The position numbers and the translations under genes are program-made. Under the pieces are notes generated by a model. The model was not told where the DNA came from. It saw only the letters and a list, made by a program, of their open reading frames with translations, and made no database searches. A stretch of DNA of 13,189 bases from Paracoccaceae bacterium. GTDB taxonomy: Bacteria; Pseudomonadota; Alphaproteobacteria; Rhodobacterales; Rhodobacteraceae. How positions within the stretch are numbered: the first letter of the stretch is position 1; each line of letters opens with the position of its first letter. This document shows, piece by piece, positions 1 to 7,666 of the stretch. Location: the NCBI GenBank assembly GCA_003545125.1, contig DQCI01000299.1:15675-28863 (forward strand). The letters run 5' to 3'.

Positions 1-1985
1 TCGGCCCCGGTGAAGGGGCGCGGCCGATCCGCTCGGCGGTCAGCGGCAAGATCATCGCCGAAGCAGGCGGCGGCGCGCTCGATTTCGCAGCGATGGTGGA
101 TTACGCCAAAACCGTCGGCGGCCCCACTCTACGCGCAATGAGCTTTCGCGACCGCGCGAAGATGCTGAAGGCCCTTGCCCTCTACCTTCACGGACGCCGC
201 GACCCGCTCTACGACGTCTCCTACGATACCGGCGCCACGCTCGGCGACCACAAGTTCGACATCGACGGCGGCATCGGCACGCTGTTCGTCTTTGCCTCCA
301 AGGGGCGGCGCGAACTGCCCGACAGCGACATCTATGTCGATGGCGGCCTCGAACAATTCGGCAAAACCGGCAGCTTCATGGGCCAGCACGTCGCCGTGCC
401 GCTTCAGGGCGTCGCCGTCCATATCAACGCGTTCAACTTCCCCGTCTGGGGCATGCTCGAAAAGCTCGCGCCCACCCTGCTCGCGGGCGTTCCGGCGATC
501 GTCAAGCCCGCGACCGCGTCGGCCTACGTGACCGAAGCCGCGGTTCGGTTGATCGTCGACAGCGGCATCCTGCCCGCGGGCGCGCTCCAGTTCGTCGCCG
601 GCGCCACCGGCAATCTGCTTGATCTGCTCGGCGGCCAGGACGTGGTCAGCTTCACCGGTTCCGCCGCGACCGGCACAATGCTGCGCGCGACCCCCAACAT
701 CCTGGCGAACGCCGTACGCTTCGTCGCCGAACAGGACAGCCTCAACGCGACGATCCTCGGCCCCGACGTCGCGCCTGGCACACCCGCCTTCGACATCTTC
801 GTCAAGGAAGTGCACCGCGAGATGACGGTGAAGGCGGGGCAGAAATGCACCGCGATCCGCCGGATCTTCGCGCCCGAAGACCGGGTGGCCGACGTGATCG
901 AGGCGGTCTCGGCCCGGCTCGCGAAAACCGTGGTGGGCGACCCGCGCGATGAAGCCACCCGGATGGGCGCGCTCGTCTCGGCCGACCAGAAGGCCGACGT
1001 GCTGGAAAAAGCCGCCATCATCGGCACGGAGGCCGAGCGGGTCTGGGGCGACCCCGAGGCGCTCAACCTGAACGGCGATGTCGCCCCGGACGCCTTCCTC
1101 GCGCCGATGCTGTTCCACTGCGCCGACCCGGACGCAGCGGTGAAGGTGCACGAGACCGAAGCCTTCGGGCCGGTCTCGACCGTGATGCCCTACCGCGACC
1201 TCGACCATGCCATAACGCTGGCCAACCGCGGCGAAGGCTCGCTGGTGGCCTCGGTCGTCACTGAGTCCGGCGACATCGCCCGCGAGGTCGTGCTCGGCGC
1301 CGGCGCGCACCACGGACGGCTCTATTTCAACAACCCGACGTCCGCGCGCGAGGCCACCGGCCACGGCGCGCCAATGCCGCACATGGTCCATGGCGGCCCC
1401 GGGCGCGCGGGTGGCGGCGAGGAGCTTGGCGGCGTGCGCGGCGTGCTCCACTACATGCAGCGCGTGGCCGTCCAGGGCTCGCCCGATCTGCTCACCGCAA
1501 TCACCCGGTCCTGGGTGCCCGGGGCGCAAGAGACCGACGCCGGCGTCCATCCCTTTACCCGCAGCTTCACCGCGCTCGAAATCGGCGAGACGATCCACGC
1601 CGGGCCGCGCAAGATCACGCTCGAAGACATCGAGCACTTCGCCGCGTTCACCGGCGACACCTTCTATGCCCACATGGACGCGGAGGCCGCCGCCGCCAAT
1701 CCGTTCTTCCCTGGCCGGGTCGCGCATGGCTACCTGCTGCTGTCCTTCGCTGCGGGCATGTTCGTCCAGCCCGACCCCGGGCCGGTTCTCGCCAATACCG
1801 GGCTCGACGCCTTGCGCTTCCTCAAGCCGGTCGAGCCGGGCGACAGCCTCAACGTCCGCCTCACCGTCAAACGCAAAACCCGGCGCACCGACGAGCACGG
1901 CGAGGTGCGCTGGCACGTGACGCTGACCAACCAGCACGCCGAAATCGTGGCGGAATACGAACTGCTGACGATGAACGCGGTCTGA
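1..1985 (+). CDS. paaZ: PaaZ, bifunctional oxepin-CoA hydrolase / 3-oxo-5,6-dehydrosuberyl-CoA semialdehyde dehydrogenase (5' partial)
   Basis: The frame is open from the left edge (first full codon at 3); about 13 N-terminal residues appear to be missing compared with the E. coli protein as I remember it. Numbering from the internal Met at 93, residues 1 to about 460 form an aldehyde dehydrogenase domain, with the catalytic Glu at 213 (in VAEQDS) and the nucleophile Cys at 252 (in GQKCTA). Residues about 490-625 form a MaoC-type hydratase domain, with GDTFYAH at 521-527 supplying the Asp/His hydratase pair and a downstream HGYLLLS segment. The family opens the oxepin-CoA ring in cytosolic phenylacetyl-CoA catabolism and oxidises the resulting aldehyde. 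This two-domain order is diagnostic. The stop codon overlaps the start of the paaX-like gene (TGATG), so the two are co-transcribed and translationally coupled. No frameshift is seen. Confidence 0.95.
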   Translation, partial: GPGEGARPIRSAVSGKIIAEAGGGALDFAAMVDYAKTVGGPTLRAMSFRDRAKMLKALALYLHGRRDPLYDVSYDTGATLGDHKFDIDGGIGTLFVFASKGRRELPDSDIYVDGGLEQFGKTGSFMGQHVAVPLQGVAVHINAFNFPVWGMLEKLAPTLLAGVPAIVKPATASAYVTEAAVRLIVDSGILPAGALQFVAGATGNLLDLLGGQDVVSFTGSAATGTMLRATPNILANAVRFVAEQDSLNATILGPDVAPGTPAFDIFVKEVHREMTVKAGQKCTAIRRIFAPEDRVADVIEAVSARLAKTVVGDPRDEATRMGALVSADQKADVLEKAAIIGTEAERVWGDPEALNLNGDVAPDAFLAPMLFHCADPDAAVKVHETEAFGPVSTVMPYRDLDHAITLANRGEGSLVASVVTESGDIAREVVLGAGAHHGRLYFNNPTSAREATGHGAPMPHMVHGGPGRAGGGEELGGVRGVLHYMQRVAVQGSPDLLTAITRSWVPGAQETDAGVHPFTRSFTALEIGETIHAGPRKITLEDIEHFAAFTGDTFYAHMDAEAAAANPFFPGRVAHGYLLLSFAAGMFVQPDPGPVLANTGLDALRFLKPVEPGDSLNVRLTVKRKTRRTDEHGEVRWHVTLTNQHAEIVAEYELLTMNAV

Positions 1986-2791
1986 TGCCGGCACCGGCGG
2001 TCATGCGAGCGCTGACAGCCGGGGCGGAACTGCGCACCTGGTCGCTGATCGTGACGATCTTCGGCGACATGGCCCGCCAGCCCGGGGTCGAGATCCCGGG
2101 TCCGGTGCTCACGGCGCTCACCCGGGCGATGGGGGTCAAGCCGGAAGCGACGCGGGTCGCGCTCCACCGGCTGCGCAAGGACGGCTGGATCGCCTCGCGG
2201 CGCGCCGGCCGGGTCTCGCATTATTTCCTGACCGCCGCCGGGCGGAAGAAATCGTTGGCCGCAACCGCGCGAATCTATGCCCGGCACCCACCGGCCCCGC
2301 AAAGCTGGCACGTCGCCGTCTCCGGGCCGCTCGACCCACCGGGACGGCTGGCGCTCGACGGCACAATGGCGGCGGCCGGCTATGTCACCTTGACCGCCGG
2401 CGCCTGGCTCGGCCCGGGGCCAACACCGGACGATCTGCCCGAGGGGCTCTTTGCCCTCGACGGCGCCGCCCTCCATCTGCCCGACTGGCTCCGCAGCACG
2501 CTCGCGCCCCCGGCCCTGTCGGCCGCCTACAGGGCCTACGAGGCAACGCTCGCCACCACTGCCGAGCGGCTTGCAATTGACCCGGGCGGGCTCTCCGCGC
2601 TCGACCGCGCGGCAATCCGGATCCTGCTCGTCCACGGCTGGCGCCGCCTCGTTCTGCGCCACCCGGACCTGCCCGACGGGTGCTTCCCTGCCGACTGGCC
2701 GGGTGCGCGTGTACGCGGGCGGTTTCACGCCCTGCTCGACCGTCTCGGCGAGACGACCCTCGCCGAACTGATGGACGCCGCGCCCGCCTGA
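1985..2791 (+). CDS. paaX: PaaX-family transcriptional repressor
   Basis: The protein has 268 residues. Residues about 36-90 form a winged helix-turn-helix (ALTRAMGVKPEATRVALHRL followed by a wing ending in HYFLT) that matches the PaaX N-terminal domain. The remainder, including the GWRRLVLRHPDLP segment near the C-terminus, fits the PaaX central and C-terminal domains. Family members repress phenylacetate (paa) genes and are released by phenylacetyl-CoA. The ATG at 1985 overlaps the paaZ stop by one base, so regulator and enzyme share a transcript; a second ATG at 2003 is possible. The pairing with paaZ supports a role in aromatic catabolism. The exact ligand is inferred from neighbourhood and family, not shown by the sequence. 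Confidence 0.88.
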   Translation: MPAPAVMRALTAGAELRTWSLIVTIFGDMARQPGVEIPGPVLTALTRAMGVKPEATRVALHRLRKDGWIASRRAGRVSHYFLTAAGRKKSLAATARIYARHPPAPQSWHVAVSGPLDPPGRLALDGTMAAAGYVTLTAGAWLGPGPTPDDLPEGLFALDGAALHLPDWLRSTLAPPALSAAYRAYEATLATTAERLAIDPGGLSALDRAAIRILLVHGWRRLVLRHPDLPDGCFPADWPGARVRGRFHALLDRLGETTLAELMDAAPA

Positions 2792-3102
2792 CACGCGCAC
2801 CGGCGGCCCGGACACTTCAGGATCGCCCGGTCGTGGTGGCGCATTATCTCGCGGCGGTGTGGCGGCGACGAAAAGGTCCATGCCGGGCTTGCACGCACCC
2901 GGGCGGAAAACGCAATATAGCGCGCTAGTACTTTGATAACCAATGTTTTTGGCAACTGACGTGGGGATCGTTTTTGCGGCGTCCAGGCGGACCGTCGCAG
3001 GGCATTTGGGGGCCGCCCGCCACACCGCGGGACGGACAGGCGTTTTCATTCGCTGTGGTTTCGCCTATCCCGTAGCAAAACCGGGATACAAAACGGCAGA
3101 TC
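2792..3102. other. 311-bp gap between paaX and the UbiE-like gene, no gene found
   Basis: No convincing coding sequence is seen. The base composition drops to more AT-rich around 2911-2960, which is a likely promoter area for the downstream gene. A 10-bp perfect palindrome TAGCGCGCTA lies at 2918-2927. A TTGAT at 2933-2937 has no matching second half-site. No intrinsic terminator with a T-tract was found after paaX. The 3' end holds the hairpin listed separately at 3066-3088. Confidence 0.6.
3066..3088 (+). repeat. Inverted repeat in the leader of the UbiE-like gene
   Basis: TATCCCG at 3066-3072 and CGGGATA at 3082-3088 form a perfect 7-bp inverted repeat around a 9-base spacer. It ends 14 bases before the ATG at 3103. 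It could be an operator or a leader hairpin; no T-tract follows, so it is not a terminator. Confidence 0.45.
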
Positions 3103-3867
3103 ATGAAACGCGCGCGCCGACTGGACGAGATGAAGACCACTTTTGGGGCCGAACAGGTGTCCGAAGCCGAGCGGCGCGGTGCCGTGACCGGGCTGTTCGA
3201 CCGTATCGCCCCGCGCTACGACCTGATGAACGACCTCATGAGTTTCGGCACCCACCGGCTTTGGAAACGGGTGATGGTCGCCCGGGCCGTGGCACATCTG
3301 GGCGATGCCCCGGGGCCTGTGCTGGATCTCGCCGGCGGTACCGGCGACATCGCGCTGGCGCTGCGGCGGCACCTTGCAGACCGCCCGATCATCGTCGCCG
3401 ATGCCTCGGCGGGCATGCTCGGCGTGGCCCGCGAACGGGCCGGTGAACGGGCCGGTGACAGGCTCGACACACTCCACGCCCCCGCCGAAGCCCTGCCGCT
3501 TGCCGACAACTCGGTCGCGCTGGTCACCCTGTCCTTCGGGCTGCGCAACATGACCGACCCGGGGGGCGCGTTGCGCGAGGTCACCCGGGTGCTGGCCCCG
3601 GGCGCGGCGCTGGTCCTTTTGGAATTCTCCAAGCCCGCCGCCTGGTTCGCGCCGCTCTACGGGCTGCACGCGCGCCACGTGATCCCGCGGATCGGGGCCG
3701 CCGTGGCCCGCGACCGCGCCGCCTATGCCTATCTGGTCGCTTCCATCGAGCGCTTCCCCGGGCGCGAAGACATCGCCCGCGAACTTGCCGCGGCCGGGCT
3801 CACGCTTGTCGAGGACCGCGCCTTCATGTTCGGCATAGCCCGGCTGCACATTGCTGTGAAACCATAG
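3103..3867 (+). CDS. UbiE/MenG (COQ5)-family quinone C-methyltransferase, divergent member
   Basis: A 254-residue SAM-dependent methyltransferase. The first UbiE signature is present in full at residues 39-54 (YDLMNDLMSFGTHRLW), the SAM-binding loop DLAGGTGD is at 75-82, and SFGLRNMTD is at 144-152. LEFSKP, VIPRIG and YAYLVASIERFP follow in family order. Classic enzymes methylate the ring of demethyl-ubiquinone or menaquinone precursors at the membrane. It is divergent: the second signature reads RVLAPGAALVLLEFS (usual K and G replaced), the usual YDxYSF segment reads YGLHARH, and the C-terminal NLTGG-type motif reads FMFG. It may therefore be a second, specialised paralogue. The start could also be the ATG at 3130, which has GGACGAG just upstream and fits the family length slightly better. 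It is convergent with the copper chaperone gene and points the same way as nosZ, but is not in the nosZ operon. Confidence 0.82.
   Translation: MKRARRLDEMKTTFGAEQVSEAERRGAVTGLFDRIAPRYDLMNDLMSFGTHRLWKRVMVARAVAHLGDAPGPVLDLAGGTGDIALALRRHLADRPIIVADASAGMLGVARERAGERAGDRLDTLHAPAEALPLADNSVALVTLSFGLRNMTDPGGALREVTRVLAPGAALVLLEFSKPAAWFAPLYGLHARHVIPRIGAAVARDRAAYAYLVASIERFPGREDIARELAAAGLTLVEDRAFMFGIARLHIAVKP
3433..3456 (+). repeat. 12-bp perfect tandem duplication inside the UbiE-like gene
   Basis: GAACGGGCCGGT occurs twice in tandem (3433-3444 and 3445-3456). It is in frame and encodes ERAG twice, in a loop after the SAM-binding region. It looks like a simple slippage duplication. Confidence 0.7.
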
Positions 3868-3905
3868 GGCCACGGCAACCGACGCCCCTGTAGCACAAAC
3901 AGCGC

Positions 3906-3922
3906 CGGGACCGTTTGTCCCG
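3906..3922. terminator. Possible bidirectional hairpin between convergent genes
   Basis: CGGGAC (3906-3911) and GTCCCG (3917-3922) form a perfect 6-bp stem with a 5-base loop, in the 55-bp gap between the two convergent genes and touching the stop codon of the minus-strand gene. An alternative 6-bp pairing, ACAAAC (3895-3900) with GTTTGT (3913-3918), overlaps it. No T-tract is present, so termination is inferred mainly from position. Confidence 0.4.
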
Positions 3923-4402
3923 TCAGTGCGCCATGTCGCCCATCGCGCCCATCGCGCCCATCGCCAGGATCGGCACCTCCAGCCCCACCTCGCCCGCCTC
4001 CTCGAACACCAGCGTAAGGGCGACGGTTCCGCCCTCAACCAGTTGTTCGGTCAGGTCGATCATCATCATATGAAACCCGCCCGGCTTCAGCGCCGCGACG
4101 CCGCCCGCCGGCACCTCGATCGCCTCGACCTGACGCATCTGCATGACGCCGTCGTTCTCGATATGGGTGTGCAACTCGGGCCGGTTGCACGCGGGCGTCG
4201 AATAGCCCACCAGCCGATCGGCTTCGCCCAGCGATGTGATTGTCAAATAGGCGATCCCAACCCGTGCCATCGGCGGGGTCGCGCGGGCGAAACCGCCTGA
4301 TATCTCTAGGTTTTCCGTCACCGCCTGCTGCCCGAAGGCAGGGCTGGTCACGAACAGGGCAATCGACGCGAGGCTCGCGATCAGGGCACGGCGGTGGAAC
4401 AT
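3923..4402 (-). CDS. Periplasmic PCuAC-type copper chaperone
   Basis: The 159-residue protein begins with a Sec signal peptide (MFHRRALIASLASIALFVTS, likely cleaved after AFG at residue 24). The start at 4402 is chosen because this signal peptide begins there and GGAG lies about 8 bases upstream; a longer frame to 4468 has no such support. The complete PCuAC copper motif H-x10-M-x21-H-x-M is present as H78, M89, H111 and M113. Family members hold Cu(I) in the periplasm and deliver it to CuA centres, best known for cytochrome oxidase. The C-terminus ends in a Met-rich tail, MGAMGAMGDMAH, that could bind additional copper. The gene is divergent from nosZ across a shared promoter region, so CuA (and possibly CuZ) of NosZ is a plausible client; that is inference. 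Confidence 0.9.
   Translation of the reverse strand: MFHRRALIASLASIALFVTSPAFGQQAVTENLEISGGFARATPPMARVGIAYLTITSLGEADRLVGYSTPACNRPELHTHIENDGVMQMRQVEAIEVPAGGVAALKPGGFHMMMIDLTEQLVEGGTVALTLVFEEAGEVGLEVPILAMGAMGAMGDMAH
3932..3964 (-). repeat. 9-bp tandem repeats encoding the Met-Gly-Ala tail of the copper chaperone
   Basis: On the plus strand CATGTCGCC, CATCGCGCC, CATCGCGCC and the start of a further unit (CATCGC) run in tandem. Read on the minus strand they encode the repeated MGA units just before the stop codon. Unit number could vary by slippage, changing the number of C-terminal methionines. Confidence 0.65.
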
Positions 4403-4459
4403 GGCAAGACTCCGAGGGCTGATATGTCGCGCCCTAATGACGCGAAGGAACCGGGATGT

Positions 4460-4477
4460 CCTTAACAAATGTCAAGG
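4460..4477. promoter_or_regulatory. FNR/NNR(DNR)-class binding site shared by the copper chaperone gene and nosZ
   Basis: CCTTAACAAATGTCAAGG is an 18-bp imperfect palindrome: half-sites CCTTAAC and its partner CCTTGAC (reverse strand) around a 4-base centre, with only one mismatched pair. The core TTAAC-N4-GTCAA has the spacing and half-site type of Crp/Fnr-family boxes (FNR, NNR, DNR, NnrR) used in denitrification promoters. Its centre lies about 115 bases upstream of the nosZ start and 66 bases from the chaperone start. A site at -41.5 for the minus-strand gene would put the start of transcription near 4427, with a weak -10-like CATTAG. This suggests control by low oxygen or nitric oxide. 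Confidence 0.72.
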
Positions 4478-4583
4478 TGCGGGGCGTGGCCACGTGAGAC
4501 AGGTCAGGCGGGTGTGGGTCTCGGACTGTCTGCGCCCGGGGTCATAGGTGGCTCCAAATGGTCCGAACGAAAGGGACATAAAC

Positions 4584-6875
4584 ATGGCTAAGACCATTCT
4601 CAATGGTCTGCTGGCAACCGCGACTGCGGTGGGCCTGAGCTTCCCCTCGATTGCCTCCGCGCAATCGCTGGACGAAGTGATGGAAGCCCGCGGGTTGACC
4701 CAGCAGGATCTGCTAGCGGCGGCGAAGACGTACACGCCGACCGGTGGCAGGGACGAATTCATCGTATTCTCGTCGGGAGGCCAATCGGGCCAGATCATGG
4801 TCTACGGCGTGCCGTCGATGCGAATCCTGAAATACGTCTCGGTGTTTACGCCTGAGCCCTGGCAGGGCTATGGCTTCGACGAGGAATCGAAGGCGGTGCT
4901 GGAACAGGGCCGGATCGATGGCAAGTTGTTGAACTGGGGCGACACCCACCATCCGGCGATCTCCGAGACCGACGGCGATCTCGATGGTGAATGGCTGTTC
5001 ATCAACGACAAGTCGGCGCCGCGGATCGGCCTCGTCAGCCTGCACGATTTCGAGACCCAGCAGATTGTCGTCAACCCGATCATGCAATCGGAACACGGCG
5101 GCGCCTTCGTGACGCCGAATACCGACTACATCATCGAAGCGACACAGTACCCGGCACCGCTTGGGCGCGGGTTCGCTCCGCTCAGCGAGTTCAACGAGAA
5201 ATACCGCGGGGCGGTCACCTACTGGAAGTTCGACCGTGAAGCGGGCCGGATCGACCAGTCGAAATCGTTCTCGCTCGAACTGCCGCCCTATTCCCAGGAC
5301 CTTTCGGATGCCGGCAAGCTGGTCTCCGACGGCTGGTCGTTCACCAACTCGTTCTGCGCCGAGCGCTATGTCGGCGGGATCGAATCGGGCCGTCCGCCGT
5401 TCGAGGCGGGTTGCTCGCAGAACGACACCGACTATCTCCACGTGATCAACTGGGAAAAGGCCGTCGGGGTCTACGAGGCCGGCAAGGTCGAGATGATCAA
5501 CGATCACCCGGTCATCATGATGGACACGGCAATCGAAGAGGGGCTCGTCTACCTCATCGCCGAGCCGAAATCGCCCCACGGCGTCGATGTCTCGCCCGAC
5601 GGTGAATACATCGTCGTCGGCGGCAAGCTCGACACCCACGCAAGCGTCTATTCCTTCTCGAAGATCATGGCCGCAGTCGAAGCCGGCAACTTCTCCGGAA
5701 CCGACCCCTACGGCATCCCGATCATCTCGATGGAAGACGCGCTGCACGTTCAGGTGGCGCTCGGCCTTGGCCCGCTGCACAACCAGTTCGACTCGAAAGA
5801 ATGTGTGATCTACACCTCGCTCTACGTCGACAGCCAGGTTGCCAAGTGGGACTACTGCGAAGGCAAGCTGCTCGACAAGATCTCGATCCACTACAACATC
5901 GGCCACCTCGTGGCGATGGAAGGCGAATCGGTCCATCCTGCCGGCAAGTACCTGATCTCGCTCAACAAGCTGGCCATCGACCGGTTCAACCCGGTGGGCC
6001 CCCTGCATCCGCAGAACCACCAGTTGATCGACATCTCGGGCGACAAGATGGAGCTTCTCTACGACATGCCGGTGCCGCTGGGCGAACCCCACTACGCCGC
6101 GGCCATCGCCGCCGAGAAGCTGAAGCCGCTGGTGCGCTACCGTTACGGGACCAACTCCCGGACCGGCGGCAAGCACGAGGGCGCGGTGCGTCCGGGCCAG
6201 GAGCGCATCGAGCGTGACGGCGACACGGTCACGGTCTACATGACCGCGATCCGCTCGCACTTCACGCCCGAGATCGTCGAAGTGAACGAAGGCGACACCG
6301 TGCGCTTCGTGGTCACCAACTCCGAGCGCGCCGAAGACGAGACCCACGGCTTCTCGATCTCGACCTTCGACGTCAACCTCTCGCTCGAGCCGGGCAAGAC
6401 CGCGACCGCCGAAATCGTCGCCGACCGTCCGGGCGTCTACTCCTACTACTGCACCGAGTTCTGCTCGGCGCTGCACCTGGAGATGACGGGCTACCTCGTG
6501 GTCAAGCCGGAAGGCTATGTCGAAGAGGCCACCGTCGGTGAAGAAGGCACGCTTTGGACCGAGGCCGACTACAAAAAGCAGGTCGAGACCAACGTGCAGA
6601 CCCAAGGCGTGATCGATTCGGTCGTGGTCTACATCACCAGCCGCAACTTCCAGGACTTCCCCGAAGTCGTGGCGCTGGTCGAAGACGCGACTGACCAGCT
6701 CACCTTCGCCGAAGACGCCAAGGCCAAATCGGAGGCCGCGGCCACCGAAAGCGACTGGCAGAACGCGACGCTCTGGGCCGGCCAGTGGTGGCAGTACCAG
6801 GTGAAAGCGGCCGACATCGGCCTGCGCGCCAAGAACTTCCTCGACGAGGAAGGCGCAGTGGTGACCGCCGAATAA
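4584..6875 (+). CDS. nosZ: Nitrous oxide reductase NosZ, clade II (atypical, Sec-exported)
   Basis: The 763-residue precursor reduces N2O to N2 in the periplasm. The start at 4584 has AAGGGA 7 bases upstream and opens directly into a Sec signal peptide (cut likely after ASA, residue 26) with no twin arginine, a clade II hallmark. Residues about 50-520 form the beta-propeller with CuZ histidines: candidates H122/H123 (in DTHHP), H171, H332, H399, H436/H441 and H503 (in GEPHY). Residues about 545-642 form the cupredoxin domain with CuA ligands H588, C623, C627, H631 and M634 (YYCTEFCSALHLEM); Glu625 replaces the Trp of clade I. An extra segment of about 115 residues follows (about 648-763), predicted mostly helical by eye, with no heme motif. 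It is the first gene of the nos operon, downstream of an FNR/NNR-type box. Confidence 0.97.
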   Translation: MAKTILNGLLATATAVGLSFPSIASAQSLDEVMEARGLTQQDLLAAAKTYTPTGGRDEFIVFSSGGQSGQIMVYGVPSMRILKYVSVFTPEPWQGYGFDEESKAVLEQGRIDGKLLNWGDTHHPAISETDGDLDGEWLFINDKSAPRIGLVSLHDFETQQIVVNPIMQSEHGGAFVTPNTDYIIEATQYPAPLGRGFAPLSEFNEKYRGAVTYWKFDREAGRIDQSKSFSLELPPYSQDLSDAGKLVSDGWSFTNSFCAERYVGGIESGRPPFEAGCSQNDTDYLHVINWEKAVGVYEAGKVEMINDHPVIMMDTAIEEGLVYLIAEPKSPHGVDVSPDGEYIVVGGKLDTHASVYSFSKIMAAVEAGNFSGTDPYGIPIISMEDALHVQVALGLGPLHNQFDSKECVIYTSLYVDSQVAKWDYCEGKLLDKISIHYNIGHLVAMEGESVHPAGKYLISLNKLAIDRFNPVGPLHPQNHQLIDISGDKMELLYDMPVPLGEPHYAAAIAAEKLKPLVRYRYGTNSRTGGKHEGAVRPGQERIERDGDTVTVYMTAIRSHFTPEIVEVNEGDTVRFVVTNSERAEDETHGFSISTFDVNLSLEPGKTATAEIVADRPGVYSYYCTEFCSALHLEMTGYLVVKPEGYVEEATVGEEGTLWTEADYKKQVETNVQTQGVIDSVVVYITSRNFQDFPEVVALVEDATDQLTFAEDAKAKSEAAATESDWQNATLWAGQWWQYQVKAADIGLRAKNFLDEEGAVVTAE

Positions 6876-6883
6876 GCAAACCC

Positions 6884-6911
6884 GCGGGCGGCGGCAGGCG
6901 CTGCCGCCCGC
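6884..6911 (+). terminator. GC-rich hairpin after nosZ (partial terminator or mRNA stabiliser)
   Basis: GCGGGCGGC (6884-6892) pairs perfectly with GCCGCCCGC (6903-6911); an alternative register, GGCGGCAG (6890-6897) with CTGCCGCC (6901-6908), gives an 8-bp stem with a 3-base loop. It begins 8 bases after the nosZ stop codon. No T-tract follows and the next gene continues on the same strand, so attenuation or 3'-end protection of nosZ mRNA is more likely than full termination. Confidence 0.6.
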
Positions 6912-6983
6912 ACATCCCGGACGGTCCCTCCATCCCGATAACACGAGACGCGCGACCGTTTCCTCATTCAAGAAAGCCGAGAC

Positions 6984-7643
6984 ATGCGACTCTCCACTCT
7001 CATTCCCCTGGCCGCGGTCCTGAGCCTCTCGGCCGCTGCCACCACTGCCGCCTCCGAAGAAGAACTGAAGGCCGGCAAACGTGTCTACATGACCAAGACC
7101 TGCCTCGCGTGCCACGGGCGCGGCGGTGCGAAACCGGTGCTCAGCTACCCGGTGCTGGCCGGACAGAACGAAAAATACATCGTCGACCAGATGGAAGAGA
7201 TCCGCGACGGCAAGCGTGTCGGATCCGTCGACGAAGCCACCGGACACCCCTACGTGCAGGGCATGGTCGACATCATGCACCTGGTCACCGAGGATGATAT
7301 CGACCACGTCGCGGCCTGGCTGTCGGAACAGCCGACGGCACCGCCGAAGCCGCTTGACCCCGCCCCCGATCCGGCGCTCCTTAAAGCCGGTGAAAAAGCC
7401 TACAAGCAGCTCGGCTGCCGGTCCTGCCACGGCGCGGACGGCTCCAAGCCGACCAACCCGCGCTACCCGTTCATCTCGGGCATGAACCCCGAATACGCCA
7501 TCCGTGCCATGACCGAGATCCGCGACAAGGAGCGCACCTCGGGCCAGTCGAAGCTGATGTGGGGCACGATCAAGAAGGCCGAAGACGAAGAAATCCTCGC
7601 CATCGCCACCTGGCTCGCCACGATCGACCGTTCGGCGAAATGA
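6984..7643 (+). CDS. nosC1: Periplasmic diheme cytochrome c (c4-like), NosC1 position
   Basis: The protein has 219 residues with a Sec signal peptide (about residues 1-23). Two class I cytochrome c domains follow in tandem: heme attachment CLACH at 40-44 and CRSCH at 145-149, with likely Met axial ligands M94 and M192, each ahead of an acidic helix ending in AWL or TWL. The tandem arrangement resembles cytochrome c4 / c553 proteins. It lies 108 bases after nosZ behind a hairpin and directly before a second diheme cytochrome gene. In clade II systems small c-type cytochromes (NosC1, NosC2) carry electrons from the NosGH quinol dehydrogenase to NosZ, and that role is assigned here by context. 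The gene symbol is positional; the Wolinella proteins are, as I recall, monoheme. Confidence 0.85.
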   Translation: MRLSTLIPLAAVLSLSAAATTAASEEELKAGKRVYMTKTCLACHGRGGAKPVLSYPVLAGQNEKYIVDQMEEIRDGKRVGSVDEATGHPYVQGMVDIMHLVTEDDIDHVAAWLSEQPTAPPKPLDPAPDPALLKAGEKAYKQLGCRSCHGADGSKPTNPRYPFISGMNPEYAIRAMTEIRDKERTSGQSKLMWGTIKKAEDEEILAIATWLATIDRSAK

Positions 7644-7666
7644 TTTGACATAAGGAACCTGAAGCC

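Noticed and set aside
2933..2946. TTGATAACCAATGT upstream of the UbiE-like gene as a possible FNR box.
   Set aside because: Only the left half-site TTGAT fits; the right half AATGT does not resemble ATCAA or GTCAA.
2943..3446. A plus-strand open frame starting in the paaX-ubiE gap and running into the methyltransferase gene.
   Set aside because: Most of it is an alternative frame of the methyltransferase and the product is compositionally biased with no recognisable domain.
4548..4583. An earlier nosZ start at 4548.
   Set aside because: It would put 12 polar residues ahead of a good Sec signal peptide, and the ribosome site AAGGGA at 4571-4576 serves the ATG at 4584.
4713..7430. A 905-codon open frame on the minus strand across nosZ and the first cytochrome gene.
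   Set aside because: It is antisense to two certain genes, its translation is rich in Arg, Gly, Asp and Val with no domain I recognise, and such frames arise from strong GC codon bias. The similar minus-strand frame at 129-1994 opposite paaZ was rejected for the same reason.
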